NCBI RefSeq assembly: GCF_005877885.1 | Contig: NZ_VCHY01000001.1 | Coordinates: 186,001-250,000, forward strand | Origin: Labilibacter sediminis | GTDB lineage: Bacteria; Bacteroidota; Bacteroidia; Bacteroidales; Marinilabiliaceae | Length of the DNA stretch: 64,000 bases | Direction: 5' to 3' | Shown here: positions 18,750 through 28,023 of the stretch, piece after piece | Numbering within the stretch: the stretch's first letter is position 1 | How the letters are laid out: each line of letters opens with the position of its first letter | Made by a program: the position numbers and the translations under genes | The notes under the pieces: generated by a model | What the model was told of the DNA's origin: nothing | The model's database searches: none | What the model saw: the letters and a program-made list of their open reading frames with translations, nothing else

Positions 18750-18794
18750 TACAATAAAAACCATAACATCACTCTATAATAAACATTCAAAAAA

Positions 18795-21386
18795 ATGAGA
18801 ACTACTTTAAATCTTAAAAATTGGCTGATTTTAATACCAGCCCTACTGTTATCAGTAAGTGCAACAGCTCAAATAAACCCCCACACCCACGAGACTGATT
18901 ATTCTGAGTATTACCGAGGACAGTTTCATTTTAGTCCTCAGAGCGAATGGATGAATGACATCAATGGCTTAGTCTATCAAGGTGGAAAATACCACATGAT
19001 ATATCAGTGGGGTAAGTCCAAAAGACATGGCGGATATGCCACCAGTACTGATTTATTACACTGGGAGGACAAAGGAGTGGCGTTAGTGCCCAAGCAAACT
19101 TTCATAGAGGGAGCAGTGCAGAATGTAAGCGGTAATGAAATCTACTCAGGCAGTGCTGTGGTGGTATCAGGACAAACCGCAAAAGCCATCACAGGATCGG
19201 ACAAAGAAGCCATCATAGCCATTTACACGGGCACAGGCGTAGGTACTTGCTTAGCTTGGAGCAACGATGTGGGTGAAACATGGCACGACTATCCGGGTAA
19301 CCCAGTAGCTCATCCCACTACGGGTGCAGTACCCCGTGACCCTTGTGTATTATGGCACGAAGCCTCATCTAAATGGGTACTCGCCATCTACGAAAAAAGT
19401 AATAACGACGAGAATACCACTTCCTTTTATGGCTCGGCTGATTTAATCAACTGGGATTTTCTAAGCACCATCAAATTTGGCTATGAATGCCCTGACTTGA
19501 TAGAACTGCCAGTAGACGGTAACGCAAACAATATGAAATGGTTATTGTATGATGCCAAAGGCTCTTACCTAGTGGGGCAATTTGATGGTAATACCTTCAC
19601 TACAGATCAAGAGGCATTAATAATGGATGTGGGCCCTGACTTTTATGCCGCACAGACCTTTCCTATGGGTGGTTTGCCCAATGATGACCCACGCATTATT
19701 CAAATAGCATGGATGGACCGCTGGAACGGCGGTGTGGGCGAAACCATCTGGGAGCGCAACGCTACTTTTCCTGTCAGTCTAGGCCTCAAGACCGATGCGG
19801 GAAAAATAAAAGTTACTCGTACCCCTATTAGCCAGATAGAAGACCTCTATACCAATACCATCAGCAAAGAAGCACTAGTGATTGAGCCAGGTGAGAATAT
19901 CCTATCGTCGGTACAATCCAAAACATTTGATCTGACGGCTGAGTTTGACTTGAATGAAACAACAGCAACAAGCTTTGGTTTCAAAATCGCAAATAAGATT
20001 ATTAAGTATGATACCTCAAGCAAAGAGCTTTTGGAAAAATCCTTACTGCCAGACAGCAACCAGCGTATAAAAATTCGAATATTGGTAGACTGGGCCATGT
20101 TGGAAGTGTTTGCCAACGAGGGGGTATTTTCTTTCACTCAACAGTTTGCTTTTACACCTAATGAAAGTTCCCTTGCACTATTTTCAGAGGGAGGCAATAC
20201 CAAACTAGTATCTCTCACTTTCAATGAAGTAGGCCGCATCTGGCCAGGCGAAATTGAGGGACCAAAAAATGCCAGTTCAGAAACAATTATTGATGATAGA
20301 GATAGCCCAAAGAGCTATAGTAGAGGCTGGTGGCAAAGTAATGAAAGCCTTTATTACAAGGGAACGTGTACCGTATCAGGAACAAAAGATGCATCTCTGG
20401 AATGCACATTTGAAGGTAACTCGATAGCGTGGTATGGTTTGAAGAATACGGACCTCGGCTTTGCAAATGTATACATCGATGAGGTATTAGAAGGTAATAT
20501 CGATTGCTACGGTACTGGCCGTGTAGTGACAGCTTTGTTTAGTAAAGATGAATTAGGTGATGGCAGCCATACTATAAAGATTGTAGTGACAGGTGATAAG
20601 AACCCATCATCTGCGGGTACTAGCCTGGAACATGATTACTTTGAGGCAACAAAAAAAGACCGCCCTAACAGCGATGGCTCAATGTACGACCCTATGGACA
20701 ATCTTAACCTTATTTACCGGGCTGAAAATATGGCTATTAGCACTGATAATGCCACCTCTTTCAATAATGATGCAGGACGTAGCAGAAGAGCTGGGAATAA
20801 CCCTACTACAGCTTCTCTGATCTACAAGGTTCATGACATCACGGATTTTACTATTGAGTTTTGGAACTGGAAATGGACGGGAGCAGCCGCATTAAAGGTA
20901 TACGGTTCTGCCGACGACATCACTTATCAAGAAATTCCCCTAGATATGAACTCAGAAGACCCGGGGGGTAGCCATCACTTCAAGACCATAAGCCCTACTG
21001 GTATCATTTCTGAGAACACTGATTATCTAAAAATTGAATTATCAGAAGCCGATGAATGGTGGAAAGACCAGATCGGAAGCATTTCCATTACTGCACAAGG
21101 CAGTGAAGGATCATCCTCTATTGCGGAGGATATTCAGGAAAAAACAGAGTTTACTGTTTTTCCTTCGCCCACGGACTCGTCATTCAGTTTTGAGATACCC
21201 GAAGCCTTTGGTAATACAATTGTCACGATACACTCTATGTCAGGAAAACTAATTAATAAAGAAGCTATTAATGTATCGTGCCAAGCCATTCACACCATTA
21301 ATGTAGCAAGTTATATCGATGGCATGTATATCATCTCATTGCAGAGCAAAACACAATGCTTAGAAAGCAAATTTCTGAAGCTATAA
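18795..21386 (+). CDS. GH32 fructan hydrolase with two accessory modules and T9SS tail
   Basis: An 863-residue secreted enzyme with a signal peptide cut near SATAQ. The GH32 domain spans about 38-485 and has all catalytic residues: WMNDINGL (Asp55; the usual Pro of NDPNG is Ile), RDP (Asp182) and ECPD (Glu231). Residues about 490-620 form a beta-sandwich module (GWWQSNESLYYKG, then HTIKIVVTG) that may bind sugar. Residues 632-766 form a second module (NNDAGR, FTIEFWNWKWTGA, KVYGSADD, YLKIELS, WWKDQIGSISI) that recurs in the GH16 at 26373. Residues about 785-863 are a T9SS sorting domain (VFPSPTDSS, GMYIISLQSKTQ). It is expected outside the cell, acting on levan or inulin. It sits between fructokinase and the sugar porter. 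Confidence 0.93.
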   Translation: MRTTLNLKNWLILIPALLLSVSATAQINPHTHETDYSEYYRGQFHFSPQSEWMNDINGLVYQGGKYHMIYQWGKSKRHGGYATSTDLLHWEDKGVALVPKQTFIEGAVQNVSGNEIYSGSAVVVSGQTAKAITGSDKEAIIAIYTGTGVGTCLAWSNDVGETWHDYPGNPVAHPTTGAVPRDPCVLWHEASSKWVLAIYEKSNNDENTTSFYGSADLINWDFLSTIKFGYECPDLIELPVDGNANNMKWLLYDAKGSYLVGQFDGNTFTTDQEALIMDVGPDFYAAQTFPMGGLPNDDPRIIQIAWMDRWNGGVGETIWERNATFPVSLGLKTDAGKIKVTRTPISQIEDLYTNTISKEALVIEPGENILSSVQSKTFDLTAEFDLNETTATSFGFKIANKIIKYDTSSKELLEKSLLPDSNQRIKIRILVDWAMLEVFANEGVFSFTQQFAFTPNESSLALFSEGGNTKLVSLTFNEVGRIWPGEIEGPKNASSETIIDDRDSPKSYSRGWWQSNESLYYKGTCTVSGTKDASLECTFEGNSIAWYGLKNTDLGFANVYIDEVLEGNIDCYGTGRVVTALFSKDELGDGSHTIKIVVTGDKNPSSAGTSLEHDYFEATKKDRPNSDGSMYDPMDNLNLIYRAENMAISTDNATSFNNDAGRSRRAGNNPTTASLIYKVHDITDFTIEFWNWKWTGAAALKVYGSADDITYQEIPLDMNSEDPGGSHHFKTISPTGIISENTDYLKIELSEADEWWKDQIGSISITAQGSEGSSSIAEDIQEKTEFTVFPSPTDSSFSFEIPEAFGNTIVTIHSMSGKLINKEAINVSCQAIHTINVASYIDGMYIISLQSKTQCLESKFLKL

Positions 21387-21405
21387 ACACTAATTCAATT
21401 AACGA

Positions 21406-23004
21406 ATGAAGAACTCACAACTCATTATTTGGTCCATAACAGCTGCTCTGGCAGGTTTCCTATTTGGCTTTGACACCGTGGTCATTTCAGGAGCAGAAAA
21501 ACACATACAAAACCTATGGTCACTGAGTGGCAGCATGCACGGCTGGGCTTCAAGTGCAGCACTATGGGGTACCGTTATCGGCTCATTACTGGGGGCTTAC
21601 CCCACGGCTAAGTATGGGCGTAGGAAGACTTTGATTAGCATTGGTATTTTATACCTTGTGTCGGCTCTAGGCTCGGCTTTCTCCAATGATGTATATACCT
21701 TTATATTTGCCCGCTTAATAGGTGGTTTGGGCGTAGGTGTGTCAACCATTGTAGCCCCCCTTTTTATATCGGAAATAGCGCCGGCCAAGAGCCGAGGGAA
21801 ACTAGCAGGCATGTTTCAGTTCAATATCGTATTTGGTATTTTAGTTGCTTTCTTCTCTAATTACTTAATCGGTTCGTTAATACCCGAAACAATAGCTTGG
21901 CGTTGGATGCTTGGGATTGAAGCTGTGCCCGCACTAATTTATGCGTTGATAGCTTTCACACTGCCCGAAAGCCCACGTTGGCTTATTACCCATGCCAACA
22001 AAAAGGAAGAAGGAGCAGAAGTCTTTCGCAGAATAAACCCACACATGACCGATGCTGAGGTCGACTCTCTCGTTAGTGAGGTGAGTAGTACTAGGGATGA
22101 GAAAACCAAGAAAACACCGTTTTGGACCAAGCGTCTATCCACCCCTATCCTACTGGCTTTTATCATTGCCTTATTCAATCAACTATCGGGTATCAATATC
22201 ATCCTGTATTTTGCACCTCGCTTGCTCGACCTAGCAGGAATCAGTGACACCCTTGCAGCTTCTATCAGCCTTGGGGTAACCAATCTCATATTTACCTTTG
22301 TAGGACTATGGCTCATTGATAAATTAGGACGTAGAATGCTACTCTATATCGGCTCCTTGGGCTATATTCTTTCTCTGGGTATTTGTGCCATTGCTTTTTT
22401 GAGCATCACGGAGTTCAAAGTCGTTTCAAGCGCTATTGATTTGGAAAGCAGTTCCACCCAACTCATTCAAATTGAAAACACCAAGACTTTCCATTCCGAG
22501 AAGGAAAAGCAACGCATCATCACTGATTTTGAAAGCGCCAGACAAGCCTTACAAAAGGCATCCACAGCCGATAGCTATAAAGGGCAAAGTATTGCGATAA
22601 GCGAACAAGCGACACTACCAGAAATAAAGCAGATAGCCCAAAAGGCAAAAGCTGATTCTGCCTACTTACTTGGGAGTACCAGTTGGTTGGTGCTCATCTG
22701 TATTATACTATTTATTGCAGCGCATGCCATTGGTCAGGGAACAGTCATCTGGGTATTTATCTCAGAAATATTCCCCAACGAACACCGTGCGGCAGGGCAG
22801 TCACTGGGTAGTTTTACCCACTGGATTTTTGCGGCCCTATTAACATTACTATTCCCTATGGCCATAAAGGCTTTCGATGCAGGATATATATTCTTATTTT
22901 ACTGCGTAATGATGATATTACAATTGATTTGGGTAAAAATGATGGTACCCGAAACCAAAGGAAAATCACTGGAAGAAATTGAAAAAAAGTTTAATACACA
23001 TTAA
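21406..23004 (+). CDS. MFS sugar porter (fructose/sucrose uptake)
   Basis: A 532-residue MFS transporter of the sugar-porter type with 12 TM helices. Family signatures are visible: GFLFGFDTVVISGA in TM1, GRRKTL in loop 2-3, PESPRWL after TM6, NQLSGINIILYFAP in TM7 and PETKGKSLEEIE at the C-terminus. A loop of about 90 residues rich in charged residues (QLIQIENTKTFHSEKEKQ) is inserted between TM9 and TM10, as is common in Bacteroidota sugar porters. It begins 19 bp after the GH32 stop. The most likely cargo is fructose set free by GH32 and phosphorylated by the adjacent kinase. Confidence 0.92.
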   Translation: MKNSQLIIWSITAALAGFLFGFDTVVISGAEKHIQNLWSLSGSMHGWASSAALWGTVIGSLLGAYPTAKYGRRKTLISIGILYLVSALGSAFSNDVYTFIFARLIGGLGVGVSTIVAPLFISEIAPAKSRGKLAGMFQFNIVFGILVAFFSNYLIGSLIPETIAWRWMLGIEAVPALIYALIAFTLPESPRWLITHANKKEEGAEVFRRINPHMTDAEVDSLVSEVSSTRDEKTKKTPFWTKRLSTPILLAFIIALFNQLSGINIILYFAPRLLDLAGISDTLAASISLGVTNLIFTFVGLWLIDKLGRRMLLYIGSLGYILSLGICAIAFLSITEFKVVSSAIDLESSSTQLIQIENTKTFHSEKEKQRIITDFESARQALQKASTADSYKGQSIAISEQATLPEIKQIAQKAKADSAYLLGSTSWLVLICIILFIAAHAIGQGTVIWVFISEIFPNEHRAAGQSLGSFTHWIFAALLTLLFPMAIKAFDAGYIFLFYCVMMILQLIWVKMMVPETKGKSLEEIEKKFNTH

Positions 23005-23084
23005 GTAGCCTAAACCAGTAGTCAATTTAATGCATCTATAGCCTAATCAAAGCATAAATAAATACTGTGTAGAAAAAACCCAGC

Positions 23085-23290
23085 CCATAATAAAGTATCA
23101 TATGTAATGCGGGTTTCAGCGGTTTTTTTTTGGCTGCGGCTCGTTGTAGATGGCACCGCCAATTCGTCTTTGACGATTGACACAAAACATGAAATATTGA
23201 ATAAACGAATTGGCTCCGTGCGCGAGCTGAAAGTTTTGTACTTCTAATCCCGCACTAAACATACAAAAACCATTAGCGGACATTAAACTG
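23085..23290. repeat. Palindromic intergenic repeat between porter and GH32
   Basis: The space between the sugar porter and the next GH32 is not coding. It shows nested inverted repeats: GCCAATTCGT at 23158-23167 against ACGAATTGGC at 23206-23215, and outer TGCGGG at 23107-23112 against CCCGCA at 23252-23257. GC content is locally higher than around it. It is probably a mobile palindromic element. It may separate the third GH32 from the fructokinase operon. Confidence 0.45.
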
Positions 23291-23328
23291 AGAAGAATTT
23301 ATAATTGTATATTTAAAAATTAATTGAT

Positions 23329-24885
23329 ATGAGAGAAAAACTAATTATTATTTGCTTGATTTTTTCTGCTACTACTCTTCTGGCACAGAATAAAGTAACG
23401 AATGAGATGATCGTTAATGCAAGAACGCTAAGAACTCTTATTCATTCTGATCCCCATCGACCCTCATGGCATTTTGTTGCTCCGGAAGGTAGAGCCTATC
23501 CATTCGATCCGAATGGGGGCATTTTCTGGAAAGGGAAATATCATCTTGGATTTATCTATCAAGCCTTAAAAAATGGAAAAGAGGAGCACTTTTGGGGTCA
23601 TGCAGTAAGCACCGATCTATTCCATTGGAATTTGTATCCTGATATGCTAGATGTAAGGGATGGAGATATAGAAAAAGGTATTTTTAGTGGTGGGGCATTT
23701 TTAAGTAAAGAGGGCGTTCCTTATATTATGTATCATGGACAAGGATCTTCTACAAATTTAGTGGCTTACTCAACAGATGAGGATCTTAAAAACTGGATTA
23801 AATTTGAAGGAAACCCTGTTCTTAAAACACCGATTAAGGGTGACCCCATGCATGGAAAATACAGAGCCTGGGACCCGGAAGGTTGGTACGATAAAGATGC
23901 CGATTACTACTACCAGATATCAGGTGGTAATCCTGCCGGATTCTTCAAATCAAAAGATATGATTAAATGGGATTATCTTGGCGATCTTATTGATCAAAAT
24001 AACAGGATGCGTTATGATTTTGAGGATCTTTCCTGTCCTGATTTCTTTCAGATAGGAGATAAAAAGATGTTGCTGTTTATTAGTCATAATTTTGGTTCTC
24101 AGTACTATATTGGCGATTTTAAAAGTGATGAGTTTATCGTTGAAAAACACGGACGAATGAATTGGCCCGGAGGAACCTTTTTTGCACCAGAAGAGCTGAA
24201 GGATGACAAAGGCCGCAACATTATCTGGGGGTGGGTATTAGAACGTAAACCCAAACATTTGGAGAATAAAGGATGGGGTGGAGTTATGAGTATGCCACGT
24301 GTTCTTTCTCTCTCTAATAAAGGAGATCTGCTTATTAATCCACCCGAAGAGGTTAAGAAATTACGGCTTGATGGTATTAGTGAAAAAAATATCTCTCTAG
24401 CATCAAATCAAATTAGTACACTGGATATCAAAGGAAAATCACTTGAGATTAAGGCAGAATTTAATGGAGGTAACAAGTCGGAATACGGTGTTAAAGTATT
24501 CTGTTCGCCAGATGGTAAAGAAGAGACTGTCATTAAGTACGATCCTATTCATAAAGAGATAGTTATCGATTTTATCAATTCATCAAAAAATGGCCCTGTA
24601 AAGATGCCTGCTTACTGCATAAGGAAACCTAGCCTCGAAGAATTTGTAGATGAGGTGTCAGAACAGAGGGTTCCTTTTGAGCTAAAGAATGGCGAAACAC
24701 TGCAATTAGATATTTTTATTGATAATGCTATTATTGAAGTATTTGCCAACGGAAGAGCGTGTATTACTCAAGTTGTTTATCCTGAAATGGAAAGAAGTAA
24801 TGAGGTGAAAATTTTTAGTGGAGATGAGAACATTAAAGTAAAAAGTGTGAAAGTGTGGAAGATGGCAACTACTAATTTATATTAA
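23329..24885 (+). CDS. GH32-like enzyme with non-canonical acid/base motif
   Basis: A 518-residue secreted protein with a signal peptide cut near LLAQN. The propeller has PFDPNGG in place of WxNDPNG (nucleophile Asp kept) and AWDPEG in place of RDP. Where GH32 has ECPD this protein has DLSCPDFF, so the normal acid/base Glu position holds Ser; a Glu lies three residues before it (FEDLSCPD). Other blocks are WGHAVSTDLFHW, MYHGQG, LLFISHNFGSQYYIGDF and FAPEEL. It belongs to a divergent GH32 group whose specificity I cannot name. A C-terminal beta-sandwich (DIFIDNAIIEVFANG) is present. There is no T9SS tail, so it is probably periplasmic. Confidence 0.85.
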   Translation: MREKLIIICLIFSATTLLAQNKVTNEMIVNARTLRTLIHSDPHRPSWHFVAPEGRAYPFDPNGGIFWKGKYHLGFIYQALKNGKEEHFWGHAVSTDLFHWNLYPDMLDVRDGDIEKGIFSGGAFLSKEGVPYIMYHGQGSSTNLVAYSTDEDLKNWIKFEGNPVLKTPIKGDPMHGKYRAWDPEGWYDKDADYYYQISGGNPAGFFKSKDMIKWDYLGDLIDQNNRMRYDFEDLSCPDFFQIGDKKMLLFISHNFGSQYYIGDFKSDEFIVEKHGRMNWPGGTFFAPEELKDDKGRNIIWGWVLERKPKHLENKGWGGVMSMPRVLSLSNKGDLLINPPEEVKKLRLDGISEKNISLASNQISTLDIKGKSLEIKAEFNGGNKSEYGVKVFCSPDGKEETVIKYDPIHKEIVIDFINSSKNGPVKMPAYCIRKPSLEEFVDEVSEQRVPFELKNGETLQLDIFIDNAIIEVFANGRACITQVVYPEMERSNEVKIFSGDENIKVKSVKVWKMATTNLY

Positions 24886-24892
24886 ATATATA

Positions 24893-25479
24893 ATCATGAG
24901 AATTCGAAACGGATTTTTGGATGGCCGTTGATTGTTGCATTGGGAGGTTTCTTTTTGTGCTTTGATACGGGAGTTGTTTCGGGAATTGAGAAACGCCACG
25001 CTAACAAATTGTAAATTAATCAATAGCTGATGACGATGAAATATATGCTGAAATTCCATGCAAAAGAATTCCGATAGTTATCAATGGTGGATACATTCAA
25101 CAATTTGTGGTGGTGCCAACGGAAGCGCTTCCCGAAACCGTTAAGTATTTTAAAGTAGAACTAAGTGGGGGCAATAATGTATGGGACGGACAGATTGGTG
25201 CAGTACATCTGTATGGTGAAGCGTATGCACTTCCAACTGATATTATTGAGGATGGTATTTCAACAACAGACATTCTTTCTTTCAATGTGGAGAACAATGG
25301 TATCTATATAAAACGAAAATTCGATATCCGATTATAAAATTACAATTTCGGATATTAGGGGTAATTTATTGCTCCAAGGTCAATATGAGTCTAGTTATAT
25401 CCCTTTTGATTTTGAACAACACACAATGTATATTGTGAGAATCAATGAGCTCGCAAAAAAGGTTTTACTGCTTCATTAA
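24893..25479 (+). pseudogene. Composite pseudogene: MFS TM1 fragment plus accessory module and T9SS tail
   Basis: Just after the GH32, one frame reads KRIFGWPLIVALGGFFLCFD followed by TGVVSGIEK, which is TM1 of a sugar porter like the one at 21406, then stops. From about 25035 another frame reads PCKRIPIVINGG, then VKYFKVELSGGNNVWDGQIG. This matches the end of the shared accessory module (YLKIELS, WKDQIGS). After a frameshift near 25317-25332 it continues DYKITISDIRGNLLLQG, then MYIVRINELAKKVLLLH and a stop, a T9SS sorting tail. It looks like a deleted copy of a porter and a secreted GH32-type enzyme. Confidence 0.65.
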
Positions 25480-25533
25480 AATGAGCTAGTTTATAATCCT
25501 TTTAATAGAATATACCAACAACCCTATAACTTC

Positions 25534-25572
25534 ACCCCCGGTAAGATATACATGTCTATCGGGGGTTTCACT
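25534..25572 (+). terminator. Hairpin terminator after the fructan region
   Basis: ACCCCCG at 25534-25540 pairs with CGGGGGT at 25560-25566 around a partly paired loop, followed by a T-rich stretch. It closes the plus-strand GH32/pseudogene region. Confidence 0.55.
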
Positions 25573-25844
25573 TTAAAGCCTCCCAACATAACCATAACGA
25601 TAACTATTCCGGCACATCGGTATTCCTTAAAAGAATGCGTTCACTATACTTTTTCTCACATAGCCAGGTGAATTTAACCTGTTTGGTATTGTAGTTACTT
25701 TTAAAACTAGCTAATTAGTATACCACTTAAGCATTCATAAAAACCAACTTTTAACGAACAGCTCCCACATATTATCAGCAACAGCAGCAAAACATTCCGC
25801 GTAGCAGTTATACTTTACATTGGTCTGTATACCCTTAAAACAGG

Positions 25845-25946
25845 TTAAACCACCCATTTAGTAGCAAGAGCATCTAGTTCTGAAACTTGAATCATTAAGT
25901 GTCCGTTATAGCCAACTTCACCAAAGCCTAAATCAGTAAGAATAAT
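25845..25946 (-). pseudogene. Remnant of a sulfatase N-terminus
   Basis: Between two stops, the minus strand reads IILTDLGFGEVGYNGH, then LMIQVSELDALATKWVV. This matches the N-terminal metal-binding block of type I sulfatases (DDLGxGDVGxNG, then TPNLDALAxxG). One of the paired Asp residues is lost and the frame ends before the CxPSR motif. It is a short, dead fragment; the identification rests on about 30 residues. Confidence 0.4.
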
Positions 25947-26298
25947 TTACTTTAACATCACGTTATGGTTAGTTATAACGGTTATGTTTATTTAGAAATT
26001 ATACACAAACCAATTATAATACTCTGTTTTCATACGGATTTAAAAAATCACTATAAATATAAACCCTATAAACTGTGTTCAAAGGCCATGTCCTATAAAA
26101 GAAGCCGGGCCGTATTACTCTAAAGAGGGAAATATTAAACTACATTTAGATACTTACAAGTTCTGATCCTATTATTAAAAAAACCAAGTAAATTTCAATA
26201 ATAAACAAAGTCTATTTACCCAACCTGGTTGAGCCATAACCTAACGGATTTATGGTTATTCCTTGTTATTCGATAAGATTTATTAGCATATATAACAC

Positions 26299-26329
26299 AA
26301 AAAGCCCCATGATATTCATGGAGCTTTTA
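26299..26329 (-). terminator. Terminator of the GH16 gene
   Basis: AAAAGCCCCATGA and TCATGGAGCTTTT form a hairpin with a three-base loop and one mismatch, flanked by A and T runs. It lies 44 bp beyond the stop of the minus-strand GH16 gene. Confidence 0.75.
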
Positions 26330-26372
26330 TATTCACATTAAACTATTGGGATATAGTATAATTCTATAGAAT

Positions 26373-27959
26373 TTACTGCTTCACTACTCTAACCGGATTA
26401 AATCCTTTTATATTCAACATGTAAACACCATGAGACAATTCTGATAAATCTATCTGATCAATCACCATTTCTTGTTTTACAATTACTCCTCCTATATTAA
26501 TAACATCTACAGATGTTGCTTTGGACAAACCTTTCATGTACAATAGATCTGAAACCGGATTTGGATAGACGTAAACATCCGGTAAAGAATTAACAACCTC
26601 AATATCTGTGGCATTCTCATTGTATGTTTTAATGCTAACACTTCCTACCTGATCCTTCCAACTGGCATCACTCCCACTCAGTTCTATTTTTAGATAGTTG
26701 TAAGCACTTTCCGCTATTGAGCTACCTGGAACAATCGTAAGCAAGTTTCTATTCGCAAACGTTTCAGTACTGCTAACACTAGTTTCAATTTCCTGATAGC
26801 TCTGATTATCAACTGAGCCATAAACCTTGATTGTACCAGCCCCTGCCCAACGCCAGGACCAGAATTCAATACTAAAGTCATTTATTTCATTCACATTGTA
26901 AATGATATGTGCAGGCTCAGTATTGGTACTGCTAAACCTTCCTGCGTCGTTATCGAATTGTTCTGGCTCACTTGTTCTAATTGTCGCATTTGGAGAAGAT
27001 AATGCCATTATTGTTTGATCATCCAAAGGATCGAACACAGTAGTAAGGGGTGCCTCTATGGCACGATAAATATCCAACCAATCTAAACTTAGGTAATTTG
27101 GATAAGTAGTAGCTCCCTGTCCGGCAAGCGTACTCATAATACCGTTATTGATCACCAAGGCAAAATCTTCGTTTGGCCACTCTTCTGATGGAATAACTTT
27201 ATTGGGCCAGCTTCCTGAATCTGCTACACCATTGGTCATGGTACCTATTATATCTCCATCAATTTTCCATATCATAGCTTCTGAAGTCCACTCCCAACTG
27301 TACTCGTGCCATTGGGTCAAATCATAGGTACTATCAAAAGACAATAGTTCATGTTTCACATTGGTGGGATCAGTCCAATGACCATAGATAAATCTTAAAG
27401 CCATTAGCTCTTGCTTGTTGGTACTATTAAAAAACTGACCAAAATATTCCCAGATATCAATTTCAGGAGGCCAATGAGGGGCGTCTGTCACTAACCATAT
27501 AGCGGGCCATACTTCTTTACCAACAGGGAATTTAGCCCTCAATTTAAGACAAACTCCACGTTCGGTTCCATTAATCAAAACCTTACCACACGAATTAATC
27601 CAACCGGAAGTATAATTAAACTGAGCTGCCGGATCTGTTCCCTGGTATACTCTTTGCTGATTTCTAAGCATCAACGCACCGTTCTCTACATAGGAATCCT
27701 CATTGGTAATATATCCGGCATAGTTATCGTTTAAAAGACCTGAACCTCCGGTAGTGTTATTCCATATCAGTTTTTTATCCGAACCCGGCGTATCATCCTC
27801 TAATCCACGAGACCATAAACTACTGTTAAATGTATTAAAATCATCACTTATCCATTCTTCATAGCCTACAGGGGCTACCCGCTGTGCTTTGGTTTGTAGC
27901 GATAGTTGAACAATACCAATTACCAGTAAAACTTTCACTAAAGCTTTTGTAAAGTGCAT
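26373..27959 (-). CDS. GH16 glycanase with accessory module and T9SS tail
   Basis: A GH16 enzyme. The frame opens with a GTG at 27980, but the ATG at 27959 gives a clean signal peptide (MHFTKALVKVLLVIGIVQL), so I take the 528-residue form. The catalytic signature PEIDIWEYFG is present (Glu166, Asp168, Glu171 in this numbering) inside the beta-jelly roll at about 35-300. The module at about 310-446 (FDNDAGR, FSIEFWSWRWAGAG, KVYGS, YLKIELSGSD, WKDQVGS) is shared with the GH32 at 18795. The C-terminal 70 residues are a T9SS sorting domain (VYVYPNPVSD, ending in VVKQ). GH16 members cut agar, porphyran, carrageenan or laminarin; with nearby sulfatases a red-algal galactan is plausible but not shown. 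Confidence 0.88.
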   Translation of the reverse strand: MHFTKALVKVLLVIGIVQLSLQTKAQRVAPVGYEEWISDDFNTFNSSLWSRGLEDDTPGSDKKLIWNNTTGGSGLLNDNYAGYITNEDSYVENGALMLRNQQRVYQGTDPAAQFNYTSGWINSCGKVLINGTERGVCLKLRAKFPVGKEVWPAIWLVTDAPHWPPEIDIWEYFGQFFNSTNKQELMALRFIYGHWTDPTNVKHELLSFDSTYDLTQWHEYSWEWTSEAMIWKIDGDIIGTMTNGVADSGSWPNKVIPSEEWPNEDFALVINNGIMSTLAGQGATTYPNYLSLDWLDIYRAIEAPLTTVFDPLDDQTIMALSSPNATIRTSEPEQFDNDAGRFSSTNTEPAHIIYNVNEINDFSIEFWSWRWAGAGTIKVYGSVDNQSYQEIETSVSSTETFANRNLLTIVPGSSIAESAYNYLKIELSGSDASWKDQVGSVSIKTYNENATDIEVVNSLPDVYVYPNPVSDLLYMKGLSKATSVDVINIGGVIVKQEMVIDQIDLSELSHGVYMLNIKGFNPVRVVKQ

Positions 27960-28023
27960 ATTAGCTATTTTTGGTATCACAAAAATCTGTCTTTCAGTGA
28001 ATAATTAGTTTAATTACAAAGTC

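Larger units (their letters stand above)
25480..26372. other. Gene-free region with decayed sequence
   Basis: About 890 bp without an intact gene. It holds the terminator at 25534, a sulfatase remnant at 25845-25946, loosely inverted CATAACC/GGTTATG sequences near 25586 and 25965-25990, and the terminator of the GH16 gene at 26299. Nothing else was recognised. Confidence 0.5.

Noticed and set aside
23085-23290. Integron attC-like site in the repeat after the sugar porter
   Set aside because: There are nested inverted repeats, but no integrase gene nearby and no clear core-site sequence; kept as an unclassified repeat.
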